Source: Thermotomaculum hydrothermale (GTDB lineage: Bacteria > Acidobacteriota > Holophagae > Thermotomaculales > Thermotomaculaceae). From it: 64,000 bases of DNA. Numbering within the stretch: position 1 is the first letter of the stretch; every line of letters starts with the position of its first letter. Location: assembly GCF_016592575.1 (NCBI RefSeq), contig NZ_AP017470.1, forward strand, positions 2,118,501 to 2,182,500, read 5' to 3'. Below, piece after piece: positions 34,001-41,930 of the stretch. The position numbers were made by a program, and so were the translations under genes. The notes beneath the pieces are model-generated. The model was not told where the DNA came from. It was given only the letters and a program-made list of their open reading frames with translations, and did not search any database.

Positions 34001-36390
34001 ACTTTATTGAAAACCTTTTTTGTTACCCTTCCGCTTCCTGCTTCGCTAACCTCTAAATAGGCTTTAATGTTTACAGGGTTGTGAAAATCAGGTAAAGGTT
34101 TAATTTGTACTTTGATATTTGCCTTACCGTTTTTGTCAACCTTTATAGGAGATATGGTTTTATTAACCTTTGATTTTTGGTAATAGTATGGCAGAGGTCC
34201 AAATGAATAATTCCGGTACCCTTCCGGGGAAAATGGTATTTCTTCAATGGAAATTTCCCCCTTTAAGGTTTCTCCGCTTGCAGGTGCACCAAAGAGGTAA
34301 AATGCTTCTGTCTCAATTGTAAAAGGTTGTTTAAGGTTTATCTTTTCAGGGAATTTTGCCTTTATGGTCATTCTTTCAGGGGCAAAAGCCTCTATAAATG
34401 CAAAGGCAGAGTAAACCTCTTTGTCTGCAACAAAAAGGCTAAATCTGTATTTCCCTGTTGAAAAGGATGGGGAGGTTTTAAACTCAAACTCGCTAAACCC
34501 GTTTTCATCTGTAACAGAGTTTAATTCTTTAACCTTCTTTCCCTCAGGGTTTGTTATTACAACTTTAACAGGTATTGAGAGGGGGTTATAGGTTTTATTT
34601 TTTCTTATGATTACTCCAAAGTGTACCTTTTCCCCCGGCCTGTACAAATCCCTTTCAAAGTAAAGGTATCCGATGTAATCCCTTAAAGATGTATCCCCTT
34701 TAATATCAAAGTTTGAAGTGGGAAGCATTGAGTCCCCTAATTTCAAGTAATTCCAATCATTTTCCGTTTGTGCCGTAATAAGGTAACTTGATTTATCTCC
34801 TCCAACATTTATTGATGCAAATCCTTTTGAATCTGTAACTGCTCTTCCCTTTTCAATGTTTGCATTGTCAAATACTATGATTTTTGCGTTTTTAACTGGA
34901 GATGCATCATTGGAGTTTACAACAAACACATTTACATACTTTTCGTTCCACTTTGCAATAATTGTTATGTTTGAGATTGTGAATTTTGTTTTATCCCTGT
35001 AATACCTGTCTGTTTCATTTGAATAGGATTTTGCCTTTAAAACATAGATTCCCTTTTCAACCTTGGGAATGAATTTTTTTAAGTCTATGAAGTATAGCCC
35101 GCTTGAGTTTACCGGGATTTTAATTTTGTAATCTGATTTAATTAACTTTCCAAAATAATCAACATCCCAGTAAGATGCACCTGTGTAAGAGTACCATGTT
35201 GTTATATTTTTAGGTGGGATAAGGTAAAGATCGCATTTAACCTCTTTAAGCCTTTTAGCAACGAGGGGGAATTTCCATGCTCCCTTTGTACCAAAATACC
35301 TTCCCTTGTATAAAAACATCAATTTTGGTTTGTGGTTGGGGATTGAGACAGTTGTCCTATAATCATTTTTTAAAGTTTCTCCGTTTGTCCCGGTTAACCC
35401 TGAAAAAAGTATAACTGTGTAATTTTCCCCCGGCTTAAACTTTCCTGTAATGCTTAAATTTCCCTTTGTAGGATATGCGGAAAATTCAATTTCAGGGGAT
35501 ATGGTAATTAAGTTTTTAATAAACTCCTTTTTTAAGGTTACAGGCTTGTTTTTTAAGGTTACCAATCTAAAATTAATTGAATACATATCTCCAAGGTCGT
35601 TAACCCTTACCTTCTTTATAAAGATGGGGAGAGAGGGGAATCCTGCGGAAAATTTTATAGTGTAATCTCTTGATGTTTTAAAACCATCAAGGGATTTAAT
35701 TCCCTGTTTAAATAAAATAGTGTATACTCCTGCTTTCTTGATATTAAAAGTTAAAATCAAAGTATCCTTGTTTGTTTCTCCATATTTGGTAAGGTAATTA
35801 ACGGAATAAATTTCACAATTAGTACCGTTTTTGTCTCTTATTTTAATAAAGTTTTGGATATCTGAAATGTTTACAGAAAAGTTAAACCTTACCTTTATCT
35901 TTCCCTTCCCATTTTTAGCACTTAAAGCGGTTACTGAAAGAGGTTTTAAAGCCGGTGTTTTAAAAGAGAATTTTTGAGATTTAAACTTAAGATTCAACTT
36001 TCTTTTTAAGGGGATTTTTTTTACAAAAACTGTGTACTCTGTGTCTGGAGAGGGTTTTGAAAGTAATTTTAAATAGAATGTGTTTGAGTTAAGCCATTTT
36101 CCTTCTGTTTTTAAAGAGGGTTTTATCTCTATGAAATTACTAATCTCTCTTTTGTCTATAATTACACCAGAGGTTCCAAATATAGGCTCTGAAAAGTAAA
36201 TTGTTAGATTTTCAGGGAAGTAATCTAAATCTCCATAAGGCTCAAGTTTGGCTTTCACATTTATTGCTTTGCTTTTTAAATTTTTAGGTTTTTTATAAGT
36301 TTGTGGTTTTTTCCTTTCCGGTAATAAGATTTTTACCCCTGCTATAATAACCACAATTAAAACAATCCAGATAAAAAGTTTTTTCTTCAT
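31057..36390 (-). CDS. Bacterial alpha-2-macroglobulin, membrane-anchored
   Basis: A 1777-aa protein of the YfhM type. It carries MG/macroglobulin beta domains, the A2M signature region (RPGEKVHFGVIIRKN in the N-half; FAQPQFTKIVSIWSGKLKSDSNGNLKYKVKIP near residue 1100), and an intact thioester motif YGCIEQ near residue 1329. The alpha-alpha toroid and receptor-like domain follow. It traps proteases by covalent thioester attachment. The N-terminus is a single hydrophobic helix (residues 5-23) with no lipobox cysteine, so it is probably tethered to the inner membrane rather than a lipoprotein as in E. coli. It is upstream of and overlapping pbpC. Confidence 0.92.
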   Translation of the reverse strand: MKKKLFIWIVLIVVIIAGVKILLPERKKPQTYKKPKNLKSKAINVKAKLEPYGDLDYFPENLTIYFSEPIFGTSGVIIDKREISNFIEIKPSLKTEGKWLNSNTFYLKLLSKPSPDTEYTVFVKKIPLKRKLNLKFKSQKFSFKTPALKPLSVTALSAKNGKGKIKVRFNFSVNISDIQNFIKIRDKNGTNCEIYSVNYLTKYGETNKDTLILTFNIKKAGVYTILFKQGIKSLDGFKTSRDYTIKFSAGFPSLPIFIKKVRVNDLGDMYSINFRLVTLKNKPVTLKKEFIKNLITISPEIEFSAYPTKGNLSITGKFKPGENYTVILFSGLTGTNGETLKNDYRTTVSIPNHKPKLMFLYKGRYFGTKGAWKFPLVAKRLKEVKCDLYLIPPKNITTWYSYTGASYWDVDYFGKLIKSDYKIKIPVNSSGLYFIDLKKFIPKVEKGIYVLKAKSYSNETDRYYRDKTKFTISNITIIAKWNEKYVNVFVVNSNDASPVKNAKIIVFDNANIEKGRAVTDSKGFASINVGGDKSSYLITAQTENDWNYLKLGDSMLPTSNFDIKGDTSLRDYIGYLYFERDLYRPGEKVHFGVIIRKNKTYNPLSIPVKVVITNPEGKKVKELNSVTDENGFSEFEFKTSPSFSTGKYRFSLFVADKEVYSAFAFIEAFAPERMTIKAKFPEKINLKQPFTIETEAFYLFGAPASGETLKGEISIEEIPFSPEGYRNYSFGPLPYYYQKSKVNKTISPIKVDKNGKANIKVQIKPLPDFHNPVNIKAYLEVSEAGSGRVTKKVFNKVVYPKNYYIGLNCTASKVTSGVPLKIKGVIVSKNGKTLTKDEKLKYTIYRVAYNYSYYYYDSFSWRKNSTLIPLTKEKELTAKNGKFEITYTPQTSYDDIVIEVRGSENFAQLFVSGWGWWGNEQAETPETLIIQPDKKQYDYGEKATIKTAIPFEGKILWTVEADNIIEYKWQEAKGKVSTYEFKIPEGYPCVYVSALLVHTGDNYLVERAYGVKRVKITPKKFKLDLKIDTPKTLKPGNYMTINLKGDAQFEATIAIVDEGVLQITNFKSPNPFDGVMRPIALGLDSADGFGWLIKKYLATGGGEGAPQKKGFAQPQFTKIVSIWSGKLKSDSNGNLKYKVKIPQYNGKLRVMVAAVSKEKLGGISKYVTVKSDIIATPTIPRFLTQGDKFQIPVTLINTKDSIIKGKLKAKITNANIPEFSKEFTLSPQGKKTIFIPLIAGEKLGSFKISISVFAENKKQYSEDFKIPLFPATAKTVETKTLTVNTNKQNIKPYFENYVGLGYEGEIYVSTIPGLSKLYMTKMLLGYPYGCIEQVSTKTFAMIKLKKLLPFIDEKITLEKYREYVQNGIGQILSMQTFSGGFSYWPGGSEPERWATAYATLVLLEAKNSGFSVPQSSIDAALNYIQSLDSIPPLGYYVLSKTGRLQKNPSLLQQLENIVTNEKLDFPTTMWYAATFYNCGNSDFANLLYQKDLYLQPDQKERLYDDFYTPLKGEAVRIYVGEEINYDKNVIAKLIQNLAEDLSKREMLYYYTTQEIAWSMFAIGNFVEKNVENISFNAVLKIDGKSIKGKFEKGIYKFRAYNLPDKNDIVVSCNKTPFYVEIVHNGYRKNIKQNAVSNGVTISEELLDYKTGNKINSLKQGDLGILKVTFTSSKYYPNCAIEIPLAGGLEPENPRLTSANLPEWAYSEFSPDYIDIRDEKIIVFSSIEKNSQTLYLIVRAVTPGEFYLAPASASVMYKPFVNGKSKPQKVIVKKANGF

Positions 36391-36500
36391 TAAAAACCCC
36401 CGAAAATTTATGTTAATTAAATTATATCCTAATGAATATAAGATTTTTTAAGTTTTTTCTATTTGTTTAGACGAAAGGAAATAGATTTTTTTGGATAAAA

Positions 36501-36525
36501 AATAAGGGGGCAAGTTAGCCCCCTT
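36501..36525 (-). terminator. Intrinsic terminator of the cytochrome/porin operon
   Basis: An AAGGGGGC/GCCCCCTT stem with a 6-base loop, followed on the minus strand by a T-rich tract, lies 15 bases past the porin stop codon. Confidence 0.8.
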
Positions 36526-36539
36526 CGTTAGGTAGGGTT

Positions 36540-38720
36540 CTACGGTCGAATGGAGAGGCCTAAAATAGCATAGTAATTTGTTCCCTCTAAATCCTGTATA
36601 TAGATTATCGGGTTCCTGAAATGGACATATCCAACGGTAGCGGTAAAGTAAAGGTTTTTGTCAAGCAGGTAATCAAAATCAAGTTTGCATTGAAACTCCC
36701 TGTTGTCATGGTTTGAATACTCGTTGAAATCACTTAAATCTACATAAACCGCACCTTCACCGTTTGCGTAACCCTTAAAGTCTGAAGTGTCAAAATTGCC
36801 TTTCCCTATAACATAGTATGCGCTTGCATATATGTTTAGTCTGTTAGTGGCCTCAACAAAATAATTTATTCCTATTGAGTGAACCTGTTCGTCGTAGGGC
36901 TCCTTGACATTTAATGACCCGTGGTGGTAAACAAGCTCTCCGGTGTGGAGTTTACCGTCAAAGAGGGAAAGAAAAGTCCTTGTGCTTGAATCAAAGTAGT
37001 TGTAATACAAGCCTGCCTGCCAAGAATTTGCCGAATATGAAATGTTTAAGGTTCCTGAAAATGTGTCATTTGCCCAGTGAGTATCGTCGTTTGAGCTGCC
37101 TGTAAAGTCTATAATTGTTGAGATATTCCAATTGTTTGTGGGATTGTATATTACCCTTACCTCTCCAGTGTTACTTGAATCAGGTTCACTTGTGAGTGGA
37201 GAACGGGTTGTTTTAAAAAAGTTTGAATAAATTTCATGAAGGTATTCTTCTCCGGCTTGTTTTTCCAGTCCTCCGTAAGGGTTTTCAAATGGGTTGTCAA
37301 TTGATTCTCCAATATACTTTAATTGCACTCTTAACTTTTTGTTAAACCTTGTGTTAAAGCTTACTATAAATTTATTTACTGTAGTCTCATCGTTTAAAAA
37401 GTGGTCTCTGTCAATCCATTTCCCTTCCCAGCCGACTCTTAGCCTTGACCTTGAAGTCAATTTATATTCAAAATCAAGGGTTCCTTTATCCTCAGTTCTG
37501 CTTAATGCCGAGTAATAGAATTTGTCAGGGTAATAATACGGGTCATTCTCGGTTATGTACTTAGACAGGGCTTCAATTTGAGCAAAGTATATATCGTCGT
37601 TGTCAATGTTTCTGTGGTTGTATTTAGCCTGAAAGGTGAGTTTTTCAGTTAGGTAGGTTGAAAGGTTTGCTCCGGCTGAGGTGTTTTCTATCTCAGCATT
37701 ATTATGCTCGTTGGTGTTTGAAGAGTATAGCCCGTAAAAACTTAATTTTGTATACCTGCCAATCCTTGAAACAATCCTCAATTCGTGGAGTTGTTTGTGT
37801 GTGTTTGGTATTAAATTAAAGGGCAGAGTCTCGTCTTTGTAAGTTCTTTTGTCAGAAAATGAGGGGGGTAAATTTGTAATCCATGTGTCAAAGTAATTTG
37901 GGTCAGGATTTGTTGTTGGGCCTTCGTAGAAGTTTAAGGGGGCATTTGCTCTATTTTCAAAGTCTCTGTATGTAAATTTGTAACTTATAGTTGTATGTTT
38001 CATCTTGTATTCTAACTTTGCGGTATAGTCTTGAGTTACCTCATTTATTCTCTGGCTGTGGCTTGAAACATGACAGGTCAAACACATGTTAAATGAAATT
38101 GCCTGCTTATATCCGCTTTTCTCTTCAACCCTGAATCCAGCCTCTCCTGACAATCCTTTAACCTTATTTGAGGAAAACTTGAATAATGCTTCCGATACGC
38201 TTCTATCAATTGAGTACTGGGCGTTTGCATCGTAATCGGTGGTAAATACCTTTCTTGCCGGAGGAAGCCCTTGCACCTCGCGTACATTTTTTACAGGGTC
38301 ATGGTCAAGAGTATGGGGGAGTTTGTTGTATTTAAATTTTGCCTTTATTTTTCCCTTGTAATCGATTGCCCCTTTCAAATTCTGTTCATGGGAATTATCG
38401 TATTCCCCTGTTAATTTAAGGTAAATCCCGTTTCCAAGTCCTATAAGTCCGAATGCTACTCCAGGCTGAACATTGTCCTTTACATCGGTGTATTCGCCAA
38501 CCATATTTGGAGAGTCTTCAAGATACGAAAACTTGGTAAAAATCTTTGCTTCTTTTACTTTAATTTTTATTTTGTCCTTTTTATTTACTGTTGTTTCACT
38601 ATTTGTTTCTTCTTTTTTGCTTCCCTTCTCTTTTATAGGGTTTGCAAATGCAAAGTTAATGAATACAATCATCACTATCATTAAGCAGGTTTTAAATATT
38701 TTTTTTCTTTCTTTAATCAT
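36540..38720 (-). CDS. MtrB-like outer-membrane barrel carrying one c-type heme motif
   Basis: A 726-aa protein with a signal peptide (hydrophobic about 10-26, FAFANP). A charged KE-rich linker is followed by a large barrel of alternating strands with long acidic turns, ending in YYAILGLSIRP. Residues 213-217 read CLTCH, a c-type heme-binding motif, followed by HVSSHSQR; this is the only CxxCH in the barrel. It lies 22 bases after the decaheme cytochrome gene. That order and size match MtrA-MtrB or porin-cytochrome complexes, in which the barrel sheathes the cytochrome and lets electrons cross the outer membrane. Known MtrB/PioB proteins have a CxxC pair instead, so the heme motif is unusual. 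Confidence 0.68.
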   Translation of the reverse strand: MIKERKKIFKTCLMIVMIVFINFAFANPIKEKGSKKEETNSETTVNKKDKIKIKVKEAKIFTKFSYLEDSPNMVGEYTDVKDNVQPGVAFGLIGLGNGIYLKLTGEYDNSHEQNLKGAIDYKGKIKAKFKYNKLPHTLDHDPVKNVREVQGLPPARKVFTTDYDANAQYSIDRSVSEALFKFSSNKVKGLSGEAGFRVEEKSGYKQAISFNMCLTCHVSSHSQRINEVTQDYTAKLEYKMKHTTISYKFTYRDFENRANAPLNFYEGPTTNPDPNYFDTWITNLPPSFSDKRTYKDETLPFNLIPNTHKQLHELRIVSRIGRYTKLSFYGLYSSNTNEHNNAEIENTSAGANLSTYLTEKLTFQAKYNHRNIDNDDIYFAQIEALSKYITENDPYYYPDKFYYSALSRTEDKGTLDFEYKLTSRSRLRVGWEGKWIDRDHFLNDETTVNKFIVSFNTRFNKKLRVQLKYIGESIDNPFENPYGGLEKQAGEEYLHEIYSNFFKTTRSPLTSEPDSSNTGEVRVIYNPTNNWNISTIIDFTGSSNDDTHWANDTFSGTLNISYSANSWQAGLYYNYFDSSTRTFLSLFDGKLHTGELVYHHGSLNVKEPYDEQVHSIGINYFVEATNRLNIYASAYYVIGKGNFDTSDFKGYANGEGAVYVDLSDFNEYSNHDNREFQCKLDFDYLLDKNLYFTATVGYVHFRNPIIYIQDLEGTNYYAILGLSIRP

Positions 38721-38742
38721 GCTTACCTCCCTTTCCCGTAAA

Positions 38743-39630
38743 TCAACGGGTTAAGGCTGAGCCGCCGTTGGTTTTAAGGGTTGATGGGAAATCTGTTCCG
38801 TGTATTGCCGGGTGGCAATGTGTGCATGCAGACGACGCTATTCCTCTTACATCCAGGTGTTCTCTTATCTGGAAGTGTACATGATGGCATTGGAGACATA
38901 AAAAGGGTTCTGTTTTCTTTAAAAGGTTGTTTACAAGGGTGCCGTGGGGGTCGTGGCATATAGTGCAGTCTTCAACAACAGGTGCGTGTTCGTAAGTAAA
39001 AGGCCCCTGTTTGTCTGCATGGCACTTAAAGCATAGGTCGTTTTTTCTCTCGCTTGTTTTAAGGTTGTACTCCTCTCCACCGTGAGGATTGTGGCAATCA
39101 AGACAACTCATTTTGTTTTCTTTTACAGGGTGGTGAGAGGGAAGGTTAAACTTTGCTTTAATGTCCATGTGACATGAGTAGCATAGTTTGTCGCCTTCTT
39201 TTTTTAAGCCGTAATTGCCTCTTTTTGTGTGAATTTTGTGGCATGCTGTGCAAGAAACCCCGTTTTTAAAGTGCTCAGTATGAGGCCAGTCTGCAAAGTC
39301 AGTGTCTAAATGGCATTTTAAGCAAATTGAAGATACTTTTTCAGGGCTTAATTTTCTAAAAGAGTAGATATCCTTTACTTCATTTGTTTCAATGTGTATT
39401 GACCCCGGGCCGTGACAGGATTCGCAGCTTGCAAACTCTTTTGAATTGGTATTTGTTAACATGCCATGGGCAGTAAATTTAAATGAATCATAAATTTCCT
39501 CATGACAATCCGCACAGGCTTCAGAGCCTACATATTGAGGCATATCTTTTTCTTGTGCCTTCAATGTTAGGGATGAAGCCGCAAAAAATACCATGAAGGC
39601 AAGTAGGATAGGTAACCACCTAACTTTCAT
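38743..39630 (-). CDS. Decaheme c-type cytochrome, MtrA/DmsE-like
   Basis: A 295-aa exported protein with a signal peptide (to about residue 25) and exactly ten CxxCH motifs, at residues 39, 69, 103, 127, 150, 176, 200, 222, 245 and 269. Distal histidines are plentiful (HTEHF, HHPV, EHAP). Size, heme count and spacing are those of the MtrA/DmsE/PioA family: periplasmic heme wires that plug into an outer-membrane barrel. The next gene is such a barrel. No outer-surface MtrC/OmcA-type or inner-membrane quinol-oxidising partner is adjacent. The tail after heme 10 is short. Confidence 0.86.
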   Translation of the reverse strand: MKVRWLPILLAFMVFFAASSLTLKAQEKDMPQYVGSEACADCHEEIYDSFKFTAHGMLTNTNSKEFASCESCHGPGSIHIETNEVKDIYSFRKLSPEKVSSICLKCHLDTDFADWPHTEHFKNGVSCTACHKIHTKRGNYGLKKEGDKLCYSCHMDIKAKFNLPSHHPVKENKMSCLDCHNPHGGEEYNLKTSERKNDLCFKCHADKQGPFTYEHAPVVEDCTICHDPHGTLVNNLLKKTEPFLCLQCHHVHFQIREHLDVRGIASSACTHCHPAIHGTDFPSTLKTNGGSALTR

Positions 39631-39750
39631 TATGACCTCCTGAAATAACTTAAATTAATCTAAAAATCCTTCCTCTTGTTTTGAAAAATAAGAAAAAAAT
39701 CATAAACTATTGCGCACTTTTCCTCCATTTGTCAAGTATATTCATTATAT

Positions 39751-39779
39751 ATTATTTTGATATTTGGCAAATTTGTCAA
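39751..39779 (-). promoter_or_regulatory. Promoter and nearby palindrome of the cytochrome operon
   Basis: On the minus strand TTGACA (39774-39779) and AATAAT (39751-39756) are 17 bases apart, giving a long leader of about 110 bases before the cytochrome ATG. The -35 lies in a near-palindrome at 39764-39779 (TTGGCAAATTTGTCAA, 14 of 16 symmetric). The 9-mer ATTTG(T/G)CAA occurs three times (39727, 39762, 39771), so a regulator may bind here (inference). The rest of the 39631-39923 gap is AT-rich without a gene. Confidence 0.5.
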
Positions 39780-39905
39780 TAAATAAATGAATAAAATCAC
39801 AAAAATTTTTGCTTAGAATGTATGGAATTATTTAGAAAAATATTTTTTTTTAGATCTGGCAAATCAGGGATAAAGTATTGTGCCATATAAAATAGTTTAA
39901 ACTTA

Positions 39906-39914
39906 TGCTAAAAT
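39906..39914 (+). promoter_or_regulatory. Extended -10 promoter of the heptose operon, nearly leaderless
   Basis: TG-C-TAAAAT ends only 9 bases before the gmhB ATG at 39924. Transcription from it would start at about 39921, leaving almost no leader, and no Shine-Dalgarno sequence is present before the ATG. Confidence 0.5.
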
Positions 39915-39923
39915 GCTTTTGTT

Positions 39924-40496
39924 ATGAATAAGGCGATTTTTATGGATAGAGACGGGACATTATCCCATGAGGTTGGGTATGTAAACCATATTTCAAGGTT
40001 TAGGTTGTACTCTTTTACCCCTGAAGCAATCAGGCTAATAAACAAGTCAGAATACCTTGCAATTTGTGTTACAAATCAGGCAGGGGTTGCAAGGGGATAC
40101 TTTGAAGAAAGCCTTGTAAAAGAGGTGCATAGAAAGATGCAGGAAGATTTGAAGAAAGAGGGTGCATACCTTGACGATATATTTTACTGCCCTCACCACC
40201 CAACAGCGAACGGTAATCCTGAATTTACAATTGACTGTAATTGTAGAAAGCCAAAACCGGGAATGTTGCTTGAGGCTGCAGAAAAGTATAATATAGATTT
40301 AACAAAGTCTTTTGTAATTGGGGATAAAATAAGTGATGTCAAGCTTGCAAAAAATGTTGGCGCAAAGGGAATAATGGTTTTAACAGGTTACGGCAGGGGA
40401 GAGTATGAATACCAGAGGAAAGACTGGGATATTGAGCCTGATTATATTGCTGAGAATGTATTAGAGGCGGTTAAATGGATAACTCAAAATTTTTAA
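39924..40496 (+). CDS. gmhB: D-glycero-beta-D-manno-heptose 1,7-bisphosphate 7-phosphatase
   Basis: A 190-aa HAD phosphatase. The nucleophile motif is FMDRDGTL, motif II VTNQAG, the zinc loop is CPHHP ... DCNCRKPKPG, and the acidic motif is VIGDKISDVKLA. These together mark GmhB, which removes the 7-phosphate in ADP-heptose synthesis for the LPS core. No ribosome-binding site precedes the ATG, and a -10 box lies just upstream, so the mRNA may be leaderless. It overlaps hldA by 22 bases. Confidence 0.92.
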   Translation: MNKAIFMDRDGTLSHEVGYVNHISRFRLYSFTPEAIRLINKSEYLAICVTNQAGVARGYFEESLVKEVHRKMQEDLKKEGAYLDDIFYCPHHPTANGNPEFTIDCNCRKPKPGMLLEAAEKYNIDLTKSFVIGDKISDVKLAKNVGAKGIMVLTGYGRGEYEYQRKDWDIEPDYIAENVLEAVKWITQNF

Positions 40497-41497
40497 ATGC
40501 AATAGATAACTTCAAAAACATCAAACTGTTGGTTATTGGGGATATTGTTTTAGACGAGTTTCAATACACAGAAATCAAGAGGATTTCAAGGGAAGCACCT
40601 GTTTTTATTTGCTCTTACCTTTACTCTGAATACTATCCCGGTTGCGGGGGAAACACTGTTTTAAATGTTAAAAGTTTAGGGGGAAACCCTTACCCTGTAT
40701 CCGTAGTCGGGCTTGATTCTGACGGTAAACAAATAAAAACAACATTTGAAAAGTTAAAAATAAACACTTCCTTTATAAAATTTTCAAGAAAGGTCTCCAC
40801 AAATAAAAAAACAAGGATTCTTGCAGGGGGGGTTCACAGGGCTAAACAGCACATGTTAAGGGTTGATTATGAAAATACAATGCCTTCAATTTCTTTTAAT
40901 GATAAACTTCGGAGTTTAATAAAACAGTGTGATGGAATAATAATCAGCGATTACGGGTACAACACAATTTCTTTAAGAACCGCAAACTCAATTATTAAAT
41001 TCGCAAAAAATTCAGGAAAGCCTGTTTTTGTTGATTCAAGGCACAGGCTTAATGGCTTTAAAAACGCAGATTTTATAACCCCCAACGAAGAAGAGGCGGG
41101 AGACTTAATAGGGGAAAAGATTGCTGAAAACGGGGAAAGGCTTATTGCTCAATTGAGAAAACTTTTGAAATTAACCTCAGCAAAGGGAATTTTGCTAACA
41201 AGGGGAAGCAAGGGTATGGTTGTTTATGAAAGAGATAAAGACTATTACAGTACAATAGGGATTTACGGAAGCGATGAGCCTGTTGATGTTTCAGGGGCAG
41301 GGGATAGCGTAATTTCAGCATTTGCACTTTCCTTTTGTTCAGGGTTGAATTCTGAGGATAGTGCTATTGTCTCAACTGTGGCAGGCGGCATTTCTGTTAT
41401 GCACAAAGGTACCTATTCTGTTAAAAATAGTGAATTAAGAGAGGCTTTTTTAAATGACAAAGGTTTACCCGAGAGAAAGATTGTCAGAAATAATTGA
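40475..41497 (+). CDS. hldA: D-glycero-beta-D-manno-heptose-7-phosphate kinase
   Basis: A 340-aa PfkB/ribokinase-family protein corresponding to the N-terminal half of HldE (RfaE domain I). It has VIGDIVLDEFQYTEIKRISREAPV, the conserved YYPGCGGNTVLNVKSLGG substrate loop, and the anion-hole/catalytic DVSGAGDSVISAF. It phosphorylates heptose 7-phosphate at C1. In E. coli the next adenylyltransferase step is fused; here it is the separate overlapping gene hldC (44-base overlap). Confidence 0.92.
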   Translation: MDNSKFLNAIDNFKNIKLLVIGDIVLDEFQYTEIKRISREAPVFICSYLYSEYYPGCGGNTVLNVKSLGGNPYPVSVVGLDSDGKQIKTTFEKLKINTSFIKFSRKVSTNKKTRILAGGVHRAKQHMLRVDYENTMPSISFNDKLRSLIKQCDGIIISDYGYNTISLRTANSIIKFAKNSGKPVFVDSRHRLNGFKNADFITPNEEEAGDLIGEKIAENGERLIAQLRKLLKLTSAKGILLTRGSKGMVVYERDKDYYSTIGIYGSDEPVDVSGAGDSVISAFALSFCSGLNSEDSAIVSTVAGGISVMHKGTYSVKNSELREAFLNDKGLPERKIVRNN

Positions 41498-41930
41498 TAA
41501 ACTGAAAGAAGAGGGAAAAACAATAGGCTTTGCCAACGGGTGTTTTGACTTACTCCATGTTGGGCATATAAGGTATTTGAAAGATGCAAAATCAAACTGT
41601 GATATTTTGGTGGTTGCTTTAAATACAGATGAAAGTGTTAGAAGGCTTAAAGGAGAGGGAAGGCCAAGAACCCCGTTGAATGAGAGGCTTGAGATAATGG
41701 AGGCAATTGAATTTGTTGATTATTTAACATTCTTTGGCGAAGATACAGTTGAAGAGACATTGAGAATATTAAAGCCTCACATTCAGTTTAAAGGCACAGA
41801 TTACACTGTTGATACAGTGCCTGAAAAAAAGGTTATGGAAGAGTTAGGCGGAAGGGTGATGATTGTGGGAGACCCGAAAGACCATTCAACAACTGAAATT
41901 TTAGAAAGGATTAAAAATGAAAAAGGATAA
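41454..41930 (+). CDS. hldC: D-glycero-beta-D-manno-heptose 1-phosphate adenylyltransferase
   Basis: A 158-aa cytidylyltransferase-like protein equal to RfaE domain II. The HxGH nucleotide motif is in FANGCFDLLHVGHIRYLKDAK, followed by VVALNTDESVRRLKGEGRP and the C-terminal HSTTEILERI. It transfers AMP to heptose 1-phosphate, giving ADP-heptose. It overlaps hldA by 44 bases and mqnB by 14. An equivalent epimerase (hldD) is not in this window. Confidence 0.92.
   Translation: MTKVYPRERLSEIIDKLKEEGKTIGFANGCFDLLHVGHIRYLKDAKSNCDILVVALNTDESVRRLKGEGRPRTPLNERLEIMEAIEFVDYLTFFGEDTVEETLRILKPHIQFKGTDYTVDTVPEKKVMEELGGRVMIVGDPKDHSTTEILERIKNEKG

Noticed and set aside
39730-39735. Second TTGACA on the minus strand near the cytochrome gene as a further promoter
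   Set aside because: At 16-18 bases downstream only CAATAG-like sequences occur, which is a poor -10.
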